Below, piece after piece: positions 1 to 5,064 of a DNA stretch of 5,064 nucleotides. Each line of letters starts with the position of its first letter. Position 1 is the stretch's first letter. This DNA comes from UMGS1002 sp964570825 (lineage in GTDB: Bacteria; Bacillota; Clostridia; Oscillospirales; CAG-272): positions 1-5,064 of the forward strand of contig CAZMZJ010000039.1 of assembly GCA_964570825.1 (NCBI GenBank), written 5' to 3'. The position numbers and the translations under genes were made by a program. The notes under the pieces are model-generated. The model ran no database searches. It was given only the letters and a program-made list of their open reading frames with translations, and was not told the origin of the DNA.

Positions 1-513
1 AATGGTAACTGGAGCTTTGATACTCCAATAGCTCTTCCTGGTGCTCAAGAATTCCCCAGTGAAGTAGTGGGCGGATCTACAAACGTCTATGCCGATGACA
101 CGCTTTATGCCTCATTAGTGCAAAACGCAGGTAGAACTCTCACCGTCAAATTCACTGAAATCCCAGACAGCTTCAAGAAGAGTGTCCTTGGTTATAAAGA
201 ACTTGATGATGGTAACTTGGTCGAAATTGCCAATGCACCTGTTGTAACATTTGCACTTGGCTTTGAGGTTCAAGGCGATGAAAAGCAAAGAAGAACTTGG
301 TATTACTTATGTAATGTCACTCCAATTGCTGAAAGCACCAAGTCCAAAGCTGACTCAATTGAAGCAAACAGCACAACTCTTAATATCACCGCGAGACCAA
401 TCGAAGTTGGTGACTTCTTAGTGACTAATAGAATCTGTTCTAAAGGTGATAGCAACTATACCAATTTCTTAACCACGGCGCCTGTACTCCCAACATTTGC
501 TCAAGGAGAATAG
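1..513 (+). CDS. Major tail protein, phi13-type, 5' truncated by the window edge
   Basis: This protein would polymerise into the tail tube around the tape measure protein. The frame is open from base 1, giving 170 visible residues and a TAG stop at 511-513. The true start lies upstream; the GTG at 67 is an internal codon. Recognisable family signs are an acidic YADDTLYA segment at visible residues 30-37, a conserved-looking LLxxLG-type section (KKSVLGYKELDDGNLVEI), the GF-VQGDEKQRRTWYY strand pair typical of the dG-x-r-x-w-y part of phi13-like tube proteins, and a beta-rich C-terminal half ending in TAPVLPTFAQGE. Phi13-family proteins are usually about 190-200 residues, so only a short N-terminal piece should be missing. 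No C-terminal Ig-like or other decoration domain is present. Its position directly before the chaperone and tape measure genes is the standard siphovirus order. Naming is from sequence resemblance and synteny, not a database search. Confidence 0.87.
   Translation, partial: NGNWSFDTPIALPGAQEFPSEVVGGSTNVYADDTLYASLVQNAGRTLTVKFTEIPDSFKKSVLGYKELDDGNLVEIANAPVVTFALGFEVQGDEKQRRTWYYLCNVTPIAESTKSKADSIEANSTTLNITARPIEVGDFLVTNRICSKGDSNYTNFLTTAPVLPTFAQGE
503..508 (+). promoter_or_regulatory. Ribosome binding site of the tail assembly chaperone gene
   Basis: AAGGAG lies inside the last codons of the major tail protein gene, 7 bases before the ATG at 516. The upstream stop codon (511-513) sits between this site and the start. 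Ribosomes finishing the tube protein are therefore delivered next to the chaperone start, which suggests translational coupling. Confidence 0.8.
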
Positions 514-515
514 CG

Positions 516-878
516 ATGATTAAGACAATCGTATTAGATGGGAAAAAGTTCAAATTGACCTCTTCCCTTTTAACTATCATCATCTATCGAAACGAGTTCG
601 GAACCGACTTATTCGAAGACGTCAATAAAATTGAAGCAACAATCGAAGATGGAAAAGTCACCAGCTTTAAGTCGGTGGATATCCTCTTCCATTTGATCTA
701 TACCCTTCATAAACCATTCTTTGGTGAGGACAAGACCTATGAGGACTTCATGGGGATGCTCGATTTCAAAGTCCTATCGAACGTCGAAGAACTCAATCGA
801 GCCGCTGATGTAATTGGAAGAATGCTTGGAGATGCCAAAAACAATGGTAACCCCAATAATTTCATCCCAAAAAAGTAG
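516..878 (+). CDS. Tail assembly chaperone, short form (gpG-like)
   Basis: This is the unshifted product, 120 residues, ending FIPKK before TAG at 876-878. Proteins in this position bind the tape measure protein and keep it soluble until the tail tube assembles. Visible features are a small N-terminal beta segment (MIKTIVLDGKKFKL), a helical core with IIIYRNEFGTDLFEDV at about residues 21-36, then SVDILFHLIYTLHKP and a late helix VLSNVEELNRAADVIGRML. This pattern fits Firmicutes tail chaperones: a short N-terminal strand, then an R-x-EFG-x-D motif, then helices. The start ATG is fixed by AAGGAG 7 bases upstream. The gene begins 2 bases after the tube gene and its 3' end carries the frameshift site, as expected for a G/T pair. 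A search against tail assembly chaperone families would confirm the name. Confidence 0.85.
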   Translation: MIKTIVLDGKKFKLTSSLLTIIIYRNEFGTDLFEDVNKIEATIEDGKVTSFKSVDILFHLIYTLHKPFFGEDKTYEDFMGMLDFKVLSNVEELNRAADVIGRMLGDAKNNGNPNNFIPKK

Positions 879-1066
879 AGCCAGCTGAGAACATCACGGC
901 AAATATCATTTTCAACTTGGCTCAACTCGGAATACCGATACGTGATGCGATCTATTTCGATATAAAAACCTATCTTGACATAGTCAGACTCCAAAAATCT
1001 ATCTATGACAAAGAAGGTACAACAAGGCAAGCAACACAGGCGGATATAGACGCCTTTTTAGGTTAG
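516..1066 (+). CDS. Tail assembly chaperone, long form by -1 ribosomal frameshift (gpGT-like)
   Basis: A -1 slip at 866-875 re-reads G875 and continues as VEPAENITANIIFNLAQLG through to TAG at 1064-1066. This adds 63 residues to the 120 of the short form, giving 183 in total. In lambda and many other siphoviruses the minor long form gpGT links the tape measure protein to tube subunits, while gpG coats it. Evidence that this reading is real: the -1 frame is closed by TAA at 857-859 just upstream and has no ATG or convincing ribosome binding site, yet it is open and protein-like for 63 codons. Its C-terminus (RQATQADIDAFLG) looks like the end of known T extensions. The stop is followed after 12 bases by the tape measure ATG, so without the extension there would be an unexplained 200-base gap. 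Slip efficiency cannot be read from the sequence. Confidence 0.84.
866..875 (+). other. Programmed -1 frameshift slippery site (CCCAAAAAAG)
   Basis: Zero-frame codons are ATC CCA AAA AAG TAG. Two overlapping X XXY YYZ heptamers are present: C CCA AAA at 866-872 and A AAA AAG at 869-875. The second is the same heptamer as the bacterial dnaX frameshift signal. Slipping at either one gives the same peptide, IPKK followed by VEP. The zero-frame stop follows immediately at 876. No Shine-Dalgarno-like stimulator is seen within 10-15 bases upstream; the nearest GGAG is at 828-831. Confidence 0.88.
878..947 (+). other. Possible frameshift-stimulating RNA fold (H-type pseudoknot candidate)
   Basis: Stem 1 would be GAGCCA (878-883) pairing with TGGCTC (918-923). 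Inside its loop, CATCACG (892-898) is perfectly complementary to CGTGATG (941-947), which lies downstream of stem 1. The two stems therefore interleave in pseudoknot order. Stem 1 starts only 2 bases after the slippery site, which is short. An alternative stem, 883-889 with 921-927 and one mismatch, would leave a more usual 7-base spacer. Short complementary words arise by chance at this length, so this is a candidate only. Confidence 0.35.
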
Positions 1067-1073
1067 GAGGTGA
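1064..1073 (+). promoter_or_regulatory. Strong ribosome binding site of the tape measure gene, fused to the gpGT stop codon
   Basis: TAGGAGGTGA matches the anti-Shine-Dalgarno complement over nearly its full length. The AGGAGG core at 1065-1070 is 8 bases before ATG 1079. The TAG of this site is the gpGT stop codon. This placement decides the start: the GTG at 1070-1072 overlaps the site itself and cannot use it. Confidence 0.87.
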
Positions 1074-1078
1074 GGGAA

Positions 1079-3373
1079 ATGGCGGAAGCAATTAAAGGTC
1101 TAAATATTAAGCTAGGTCTTGATACGACAGAACTAGAGGCTTCTCTCAAATCCCTCAATTCTGACTTAAAGGAACAGCAAAGAGACCTTGCAGCGGTTAA
1201 CAAGAACCTTAAGTATGATTCCACGAACGTCGATTTATGGAAGCAGAAGCAGGAAAAACTCAATGCCATACTTGAGACTACAAAGAAGAAATTAGAAGAG
1301 CAGAAGAAGCAACTCGAACTCGCTAAAGAGGGTGTCAAACTTGGCACTGTCTCCGAGCAAGAATTCAAGAAGATGCAACGCGCTGTCCAGTATACTGAGG
1401 CAGAAGTAGCAAAGCTAAACAAAGATTTAAAGGACACAGGGAGCAAAATTTCTGAGTTAGGAAAAGTCGATGTTAGCAAACTCTCTTCTATTGGTTCTGC
1501 TTTAACTAAATACATCACCGTTCCAGTCACTGGTGCTGTCACAGCTTTATCGGCTTTAGCACTTAAAACGACTGAGACAGTTAATCAAATGTCAGATACT
1601 GCAAAGCAACTAGGCGTAGGTCTAGAAGCGATGCAGAAGTGGGAATACGCCGCTAAACAACTAGGTAGTGAAACTCAATACTTAGATAAAGCGTTTCAAA
1701 AAGTTAATAACCTTTTAGGCCAAATCGCCAATGGAGACGACGTCTCAGAAGAGTTAGCGAAAATCGGTCTATCGATGGATGACTTAGCGGGTTTAGATGC
1801 TGAACAAGCATTCGCTAAAATCCGTAACGCGATATCTCAAGTTGGTGATGCCTCTACTAGAACTGCTTTAGCAAACCAATTCTTCGGCGATAAACTAGGG
1901 ACTCAATTAGCCCCTGTTTTGGCCGCTACAGAAGATGAGTTAAAAGCTTGGATGGATGAAGCTGAGAAAGTCGGAATTGTCTCTGAAGAAGATGCAGAAA
2001 CTACTGGCGCACTCGGCAATGAAATCTATGCGTTGAAACAGGCGTTCCTTTCATTAAGAACTGAACTGGCCACTGCCTTAGCACCAATCATCACAAAAAT
2101 CGTGAGTCTTCTAAGGGATACTATCATTCCTAAGGTCAAAGAGATTATCGCTAAGTTCAAGGAGATGTCTACTGGCCTTAAAACATTCATTGGAATTGTC
2201 ACAGGGCTATTAGCATCAATAGGACCTGTTATCATGATTGTTGCTAAAGCAATCCAGACCTTTACCAAACTCAAAGAGGTATTAGGAACTGTTAGTGAGG
2301 CCTTTAAAGCCATTAAGGGAAGTGCAGCTGGTGGTCCATGGGCGATTCTAATCGCTATCATTGCTGTATTGTTGCTTCAAAATGAGAACTTCAGGGCTCT
2401 TCTTAAAAGGATCCTTGAGATAGTCCAGCAACTCATCGACAAAATCGTTGAATTAGTCGGAAAGATTATTGAGAAGCTAAAACCGATTCTTGACCTGCTC
2501 ATGAACATCATTAACCAGATTATTGATGTACTTGTCGAAGTTATCGACGGAATCCTTGATGTGGTAATGATGGTGCTTGATGAAGTAGTAAAACTACTTG
2601 AATCACTCATCGAACCAATAACTAGGATCCTTGAGATGCTTACTGCCATCTTGATTCCTATCACTCAACTCATCGCCAAGATTCTTCAAGTCGTAGCGAA
2701 GATACTACAGCTTGTCATTAGGCTAGTTGTTGAAATCATTGATGTCGTTATCACTCTCATCGATGGTGTTTTGAACATCCTCATTGAGATTATTAACGTC
2801 ATCGTCGATATCTTGGGTTCAGTGATAAAAGTGGTGGTAACTCTCCTTGATATCATCATCGATATTCTTGAGCCAATCCTTGAGATTATCCTCGCTATCT
2901 TAGAGCCATTAATTGAATTCATTTCTGGAATTATTGAGGTTATCGCAGAGCTCTTTGAGATTTTGCTTCCTTTGATTCAGGTGTTTTTAACACCTATCAT
3001 GGACATTCTCGATGTTATCTTCACGATTATCGAAGCAATTTCACCAATCTTAATCATTATCGGTAACGTCATCAAAGCGGTCATTGTCCCTGTCCTCCAA
3101 ATCTTGTTCCAAATCCTAAAGCCAATCCTAGATATCCTTAATGCGATTATCTCCGCGGTGAAATGGATCCTGGATCATACGGTTGGATGGCTCATCAAGC
3201 TACTTGAGAAGATGTTTGGAACCGGTGATTTCGATGCCGAGAACACCGTTAAGTCCACATCCAATCAGTATATGAGCACGGATAACTCTAAGACCACTAA
3301 CAACGTGACCATCAACACAAGTGGTGATGTTGATATCGATTCCATCAATGCCGCGTTAGGAGGAGCCTACTAA
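1079..3373 (+). CDS. Tail tape measure protein
   Basis: This protein sets tail length and is thought to help DNA passage through the host envelope. It has 764 residues from ATG 1079, chosen because AGGAGG lies 8 bases upstream; an in-frame GTG at 1070 lies within that site. Residues 1-14 (MAEAIKGLNIKLGL), followed by DTTELEASLKSLNSDL, are the usual start of Firmicutes tape measures, including the NLKYDSTNVDLWKQKQEKL section. Residues about 15-120 form a charged coiled coil. A middle domain follows with MSDTAKQLGVGLEAMQKWEYAAK, typical of tape measure cores. Two membrane-like stretches are seen at 370-389 (FIGIVTGLLASIGPVIMIVA) and 420-433, the latter followed by QNENFRALL as in other tape measures. 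Residues 444-699 are a very long Ile/Leu/Val-rich helical region. The tail from about 713 is polar and ends NTSGDVDIDSINAALGGAY. No lysozyme-like or peptidase domain is apparent. Predicted tail length is about 115 nm at 0.15 nm per residue. Confidence 0.93.
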   Translation: MAEAIKGLNIKLGLDTTELEASLKSLNSDLKEQQRDLAAVNKNLKYDSTNVDLWKQKQEKLNAILETTKKKLEEQKKQLELAKEGVKLGTVSEQEFKKMQRAVQYTEAEVAKLNKDLKDTGSKISELGKVDVSKLSSIGSALTKYITVPVTGAVTALSALALKTTETVNQMSDTAKQLGVGLEAMQKWEYAAKQLGSETQYLDKAFQKVNNLLGQIANGDDVSEELAKIGLSMDDLAGLDAEQAFAKIRNAISQVGDASTRTALANQFFGDKLGTQLAPVLAATEDELKAWMDEAEKVGIVSEEDAETTGALGNEIYALKQAFLSLRTELATALAPIITKIVSLLRDTIIPKVKEIIAKFKEMSTGLKTFIGIVTGLLASIGPVIMIVAKAIQTFTKLKEVLGTVSEAFKAIKGSAAGGPWAILIAIIAVLLLQNENFRALLKRILEIVQQLIDKIVELVGKIIEKLKPILDLLMNIINQIIDVLVEVIDGILDVVMMVLDEVVKLLESLIEPITRILEMLTAILIPITQLIAKILQVVAKILQLVIRLVVEIIDVVITLIDGVLNILIEIINVIVDILGSVIKVVVTLLDIIIDILEPILEIILAILEPLIEFISGIIEVIAELFEILLPLIQVFLTPIMDILDVIFTIIEAISPILIIIGNVIKAVIVPVLQILFQILKPILDILNAIISAVKWILDHTVGWLIKLLEKMFGTGDFDAENTVKSTSNQYMSTDNSKTTNNVTINTSGDVDIDSINAALGGAY
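2408..2886 (+). repeat. Dispersed short in-frame repeat in the tape measure gene (ATCCTTGAGAT)
   Basis: ATCCTTGAGAT occurs at 2411-2421, 2627-2637 and 2876-2886, each time in the same codon phase and encoding I-L-E plus Ile or Met. The first two copies extend to the 14-base identity AGGATCCTTGAGAT (2408-2421 and 2624-2637), exactly 216 bases or 72 codons apart. The third is 249 bases after the second. A related protein-level pair is LKPILDLLMN (residues 467-476) and LKPILDILNA (680-689). These may be traces of internal duplication, or may simply follow from the restricted amino acid set of this region. Confidence 0.5.
3358..3363 (+). promoter_or_regulatory. Ribosome binding site of the distal tail protein gene
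   Basis: AGGAGG, continuing as AGGAGGAG to 3365, lies inside the final codons of the tape measure gene (Leu-Gly-Gly-Ala) with 9 bases to the ATG at 3373. Because the tape measure stop TAA and this ATG share base 3373, termination and reinitiation are probably coupled. Confidence 0.83.
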
Positions 3374-4203
3374 TGAGAAGAAAACTATATCTTGTCAACG
3401 AAGTGGGTTCTTCCTTCCACTTTGACTATTCGCATAAATGCGCTATCGAAGAGCTTGATGGCCTTGGCTTTGAGTTCGATATCGATTATGAGGATTTCGA
3501 TGCTCGTTTCATTGAGACCAAAAGGACTATCCCACAGAGGTCCATTGATTTAACCTTGGATTTCTTTGACGGATATAATGGTTTCACTAGATGGAGAGAA
3601 TATCTTACTAGAAGTAAGGAATTACGACTTTTCTATGAAACTGATGTAGGAAAGAAATACTGCTACGTAAATATTAAGAGTTCTTCTAAATCTCAACTCG
3701 AGAGCGGTGTTTTGAAGACTAAGGTCAAAATCGATTGTCTTTCCTTATGGCTTGTCAATAAGTCTGCTCATATCGAAGTTACAGATTCTGGTGGAGGCAA
3801 GATTTATCCATATGAATATCCTTATGTCTATGCTGTTTCATTTAACGGAAAAGTTAGAGTTGTTAATGAATCTCCTCGCAACGTTCCGTTATTCATTCGC
3901 TTGATTGGTAACTGCTATAACCCTAGAGTCATCATCAGGCAAAATGGTGTGGATGTTCAGACTTTACGATTAATCGTAGATGAACGCGATGAGCCAGTAA
4001 TCGAAATCTCTTCAGAGCCAACTAATCAATACATAAAATGGATTCTTGGTTCATCTGAAGAGGATTATTACAATACCCAAGACTTCTCATGTGACAATTT
4101 CCTGTTCCTTCCTCCTGGGGAAAGTGAGATCTTCTTTGATCCAGGCGTTAGGGAAGAAGCAACATGCGAGATTTCATTTAAAGAGGAATATATCGCTCAT
4201 TAG
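3373..4203 (+). CDS. Distal tail protein (Dit-like)
   Basis: Dit forms a ring at the tail tip that joins the last tube ring to the hub and to any receptor-binding parts. The gene encodes 276 residues and starts at the ATG overlapping the tape measure stop (TAATG). Residues 1-130 resemble the N-terminal ring domain of siphovirus tail-component proteins: a short strand MRRKLYLVNEVG, then GLGFEFDIDYEDFDARFIETKR, SIDLTLDFFDGYNGFTRWREYL, and KSQLESGVLKTKVKIDCLSLWL, which has the spacing of strand-helix-strand seen in this family. Residues from about 135 to 276 (IEVTDSGGGKIYPYEYPYVY, NVPLFIRLIGNCYNPRVII, FLFLPPGESEIFFDPG) fit a C-terminal jelly-roll or galectin-like domain, ending in a beta-rich segment. 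The length is near the 250-300 residues usual for Dit. It lies between the tape measure and the hub gene, as expected. No extra carbohydrate-binding insertion is obvious, so it is probably a classical rather than an evolved Dit. Confidence 0.85.
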   Translation: MRRKLYLVNEVGSSFHFDYSHKCAIEELDGLGFEFDIDYEDFDARFIETKRTIPQRSIDLTLDFFDGYNGFTRWREYLTRSKELRLFYETDVGKKYCYVNIKSSSKSQLESGVLKTKVKIDCLSLWLVNKSAHIEVTDSGGGKIYPYEYPYVYAVSFNGKVRVVNESPRNVPLFIRLIGNCYNPRVIIRQNGVDVQTLRLIVDERDEPVIEISSEPTNQYIKWILGSSEEDYYNTQDFSCDNFLFLPPGESEIFFDPGVREEATCEISFKEEYIAH

Positions 4204-4207
4204 GAGG
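4201..4207 (+). promoter_or_regulatory. Ribosome binding site of the tail hub gene, fused to the Dit stop codon
   Basis: TAGGAGG contains the Dit stop codon TAG as its first three bases. The spacer to ATG 4212 is only 4 bases, at the short end for efficient initiation. No other in-frame ATG nearby has a better site, so the start is kept. Confidence 0.75.
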
Positions 4208-4211
4208 CCAT

Positions 4212-5064
4212 ATGCAATTAATCTTTTTAAACGAGCAGGATTTATCTGTTATAGATTACGGCTATGCCACCGATGACTTTGACATTATCCTCGATGCTTT
4301 AATCCCACAGAAGAGTAAATTCACTGTCAATAAACTCAGTTTAAAGGCCAAAATCGGTGACCTTTTAGTCATTAAGGACAACGGTTATCCCTATGTCGGA
4401 ATCATCACGTCGATAAAAACCGATGAGAAGAAACAAACAAAAGTCGAGACAAAAGATTATCTATCTCTATTAGATGTTGATGTCCCTTTACCTACGAGCT
4501 TCAGTGGTAACTCCGCACAGTTCATCGTTAACCTCATCAACAACACCTTCAAATATTCTGGTGATGTCTATCAAAACGTCTCATATCTAGAAACGTCTAT
4601 TGAGGTTGTGAAAAACTGCTCGCTAACTTACGAGGCAGACTCTAAAGAGAATATCCTTGATTTGGTGGAGGAGTTCTCCAAAACCTATGGAATCAGACTT
4701 GAGTATGAGGTGGTGTTATCTAACGGCAAGTTCTCAAAGATAAGAATCAAAGTGGTTTCTTCAAAGATTGGAATCACGATGAAATCTTCTCTAGGAACCA
4801 TCACGGACCTTAATGTCAATGATACAAATGAGATTAGTTTAAACAAAGTTTACTATATCCCAAAAGCGGAGAATACGACCCACACCAATCAAGTCGTTTA
4901 TTATTTAACCAACGATGGCCAAGTGGTAACTACCGCGCCAGCTCTTCAAAGAATCCATAAGGTGAAAATGAAATATGAATTCTATAGCGATAAGGACTAT
5001 GATTCGTTGCTCACTAAGGCCACTAAAGCACTGGTGGATTCTTCTTTAGAACATAACATCACCT
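4212..5064 (+). CDS. Tail hub / baseplate protein, Gp37-like or Tal N-terminal part, 3' truncated by the window edge
   Basis: The frame is open from ATG 4212 to the right edge, giving 284 visible residues with no stop. The protein starts MQLIFLNEQDLSVIDYGYAT and has an early IGDLLVIKDNGYPYVGIITSI section at about residues 49-69. That layout, an edge strand followed by a G-D-x-hydrophobic strand and a G-I-I strand, is common to Gp37-like and gp27-type hub proteins of Firmicutes phages. A helical section follows (SAQFIVNLINNTF, then SKENILDLVEEFSKTYGIRLEYEV near 144-167). A later segment, VVYYLTNDGQVVTTAP at 228-243, resembles the YYL-x-x-DG-x-V-T-T motif I recall from such proteins. The role would be to form the trimeric hub closing the tube below Dit. 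Whether it carries a C-terminal endopeptidase, lysozyme or receptor-binding part cannot be seen because the gene runs out of the window. The family name is from memory of resemblance and is less sure than the structural role. Confidence 0.72.
   Translation, partial: MQLIFLNEQDLSVIDYGYATDDFDIILDALIPQKSKFTVNKLSLKAKIGDLLVIKDNGYPYVGIITSIKTDEKKQTKVETKDYLSLLDVDVPLPTSFSGNSAQFIVNLINNTFKYSGDVYQNVSYLETSIEVVKNCSLTYEADSKENILDLVEEFSKTYGIRLEYEVVLSNGKFSKIRIKVVSSKIGITMKSSLGTITDLNVNDTNEISLNKVYYIPKAENTTHTNQVVYYLTNDGQVVTTAPALQRIHKVKMKYEFYSDKDYDSLLTKATKALVDSSLEHNIT

Noticed and set aside
67..69. GTG as the start of the major tail protein
   Set aside because: The frame is open and protein-like back to base 1 and there is no ribosome binding site before 67.
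737..1030. 97-codon open frame on the - strand over the frameshift region
   Set aside because: It is antisense to the chaperone reading frames, both of which are well supported, and its protein shows no recognisable motif.
1070..1072. GTG as the tape measure start, adding three residues
   Set aside because: This GTG overlaps the ribosome binding site AGGAGG (1065-1070). The ATG at 1079 has the correct 8-base spacing.
1063..1542. 159-codon open frame on the - strand
   Set aside because: It lies fully antisense to the tape measure coiled coil. Its Ser/Phe/Cys-rich protein is what the reverse of Lys/Glu/Leu codons yields, and it shows no domain.
2026..2361. 111-codon open frame on the - strand
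   Set aside because: It is antisense to the middle of the tape measure gene with no family features and nothing around it to suggest a separate gene.
2186..2377. Membrane-like segments (residues 370-389 and 420-433) as a separate holin or membrane gene
   Set aside because: They are continuous with the tape measure reading frame, and hydrophobic segments of this kind are usual in tape measure proteins.
2377..2922. Two - strand open frames of 95 and 78 codons rich in Ser, Ile, Met and Thr
   Set aside because: They are mirror images of the GAT/ATT/ATC-rich hydrophobic region. The odd composition is inherited from the repeats on the coding strand.
511..4203. Reassignment of TAG to an amino acid, suggested by four TAG stops
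   Set aside because: Reading through the TAGs at 511 and 4201 meets another stop within a few codons, and the genes end at sensible family lengths. Standard stop use fits.
4046..4276. 76-codon open frame on the + strand across the Dit / hub boundary
   Set aside because: It is out of frame with both well-supported genes and its basic, Arg/Lys/Ile-rich protein shows no motif.

Overview
The window is one uninterrupted stretch of siphovirus (long, non-contractile tail) morphogenesis genes, all on the + strand, from a phage or prophage of a low-GC Gram-positive (Firmicutes-like) host. This assignment rests on the gene order, the AT-leaning base composition, the strong AGGAGG-type ribosome binding sites and the resemblance of the proteins to Firmicutes phage tail families. 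The exact host cannot be named from the sequence. No integrase, attachment site, tRNA, CRISPR or insertion sequence is visible, so prophage and free phage cannot be told apart.

Layout: (1) 1-513, the 3' part of a phi13-type major tail protein gene. (2) 516-878, the short tail assembly chaperone (gpG-like). It ends at a slippery run, CCCAAAAAAG followed directly by TAG, from which a -1 frameshift gives a longer gpGT-like protein ending at 1066. (3) 1079-3373, the tape measure protein, 764 residues. (4) 3373-4203, a distal tail (Dit-like) protein. (5) 4212 to the right edge, the first 284 residues of a tail hub / baseplate protein that resembles Gp37-like or Tal proteins. Gaps between genes are 2, 12, -1 and 8 bases. 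No promoter, terminator or non-coding stretch over 300 bases was seen, so the genes look like part of one late operon with coupled translation.

How the parts work together: the chaperones gpG and gpGT coat the tape measure protein. Major tail protein then polymerises around that complex, starting from the tip made by Dit and the hub protein, and the tape length sets the tail length (roughly 115 nm by the 0.15 nm per residue rule).

The module is a known type. Its most striking details are the overlapping double slippery site with a possible downstream pseudoknot, and an extraordinary tape measure protein. About 255 consecutive residues of the tape measure are almost all Ile/Leu/Val, punctuated by polar residues at nearly strict 3/4 spacing, which predicts a very long helix with one thin polar stripe. 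I did not find an unknown accessory or defence system here.
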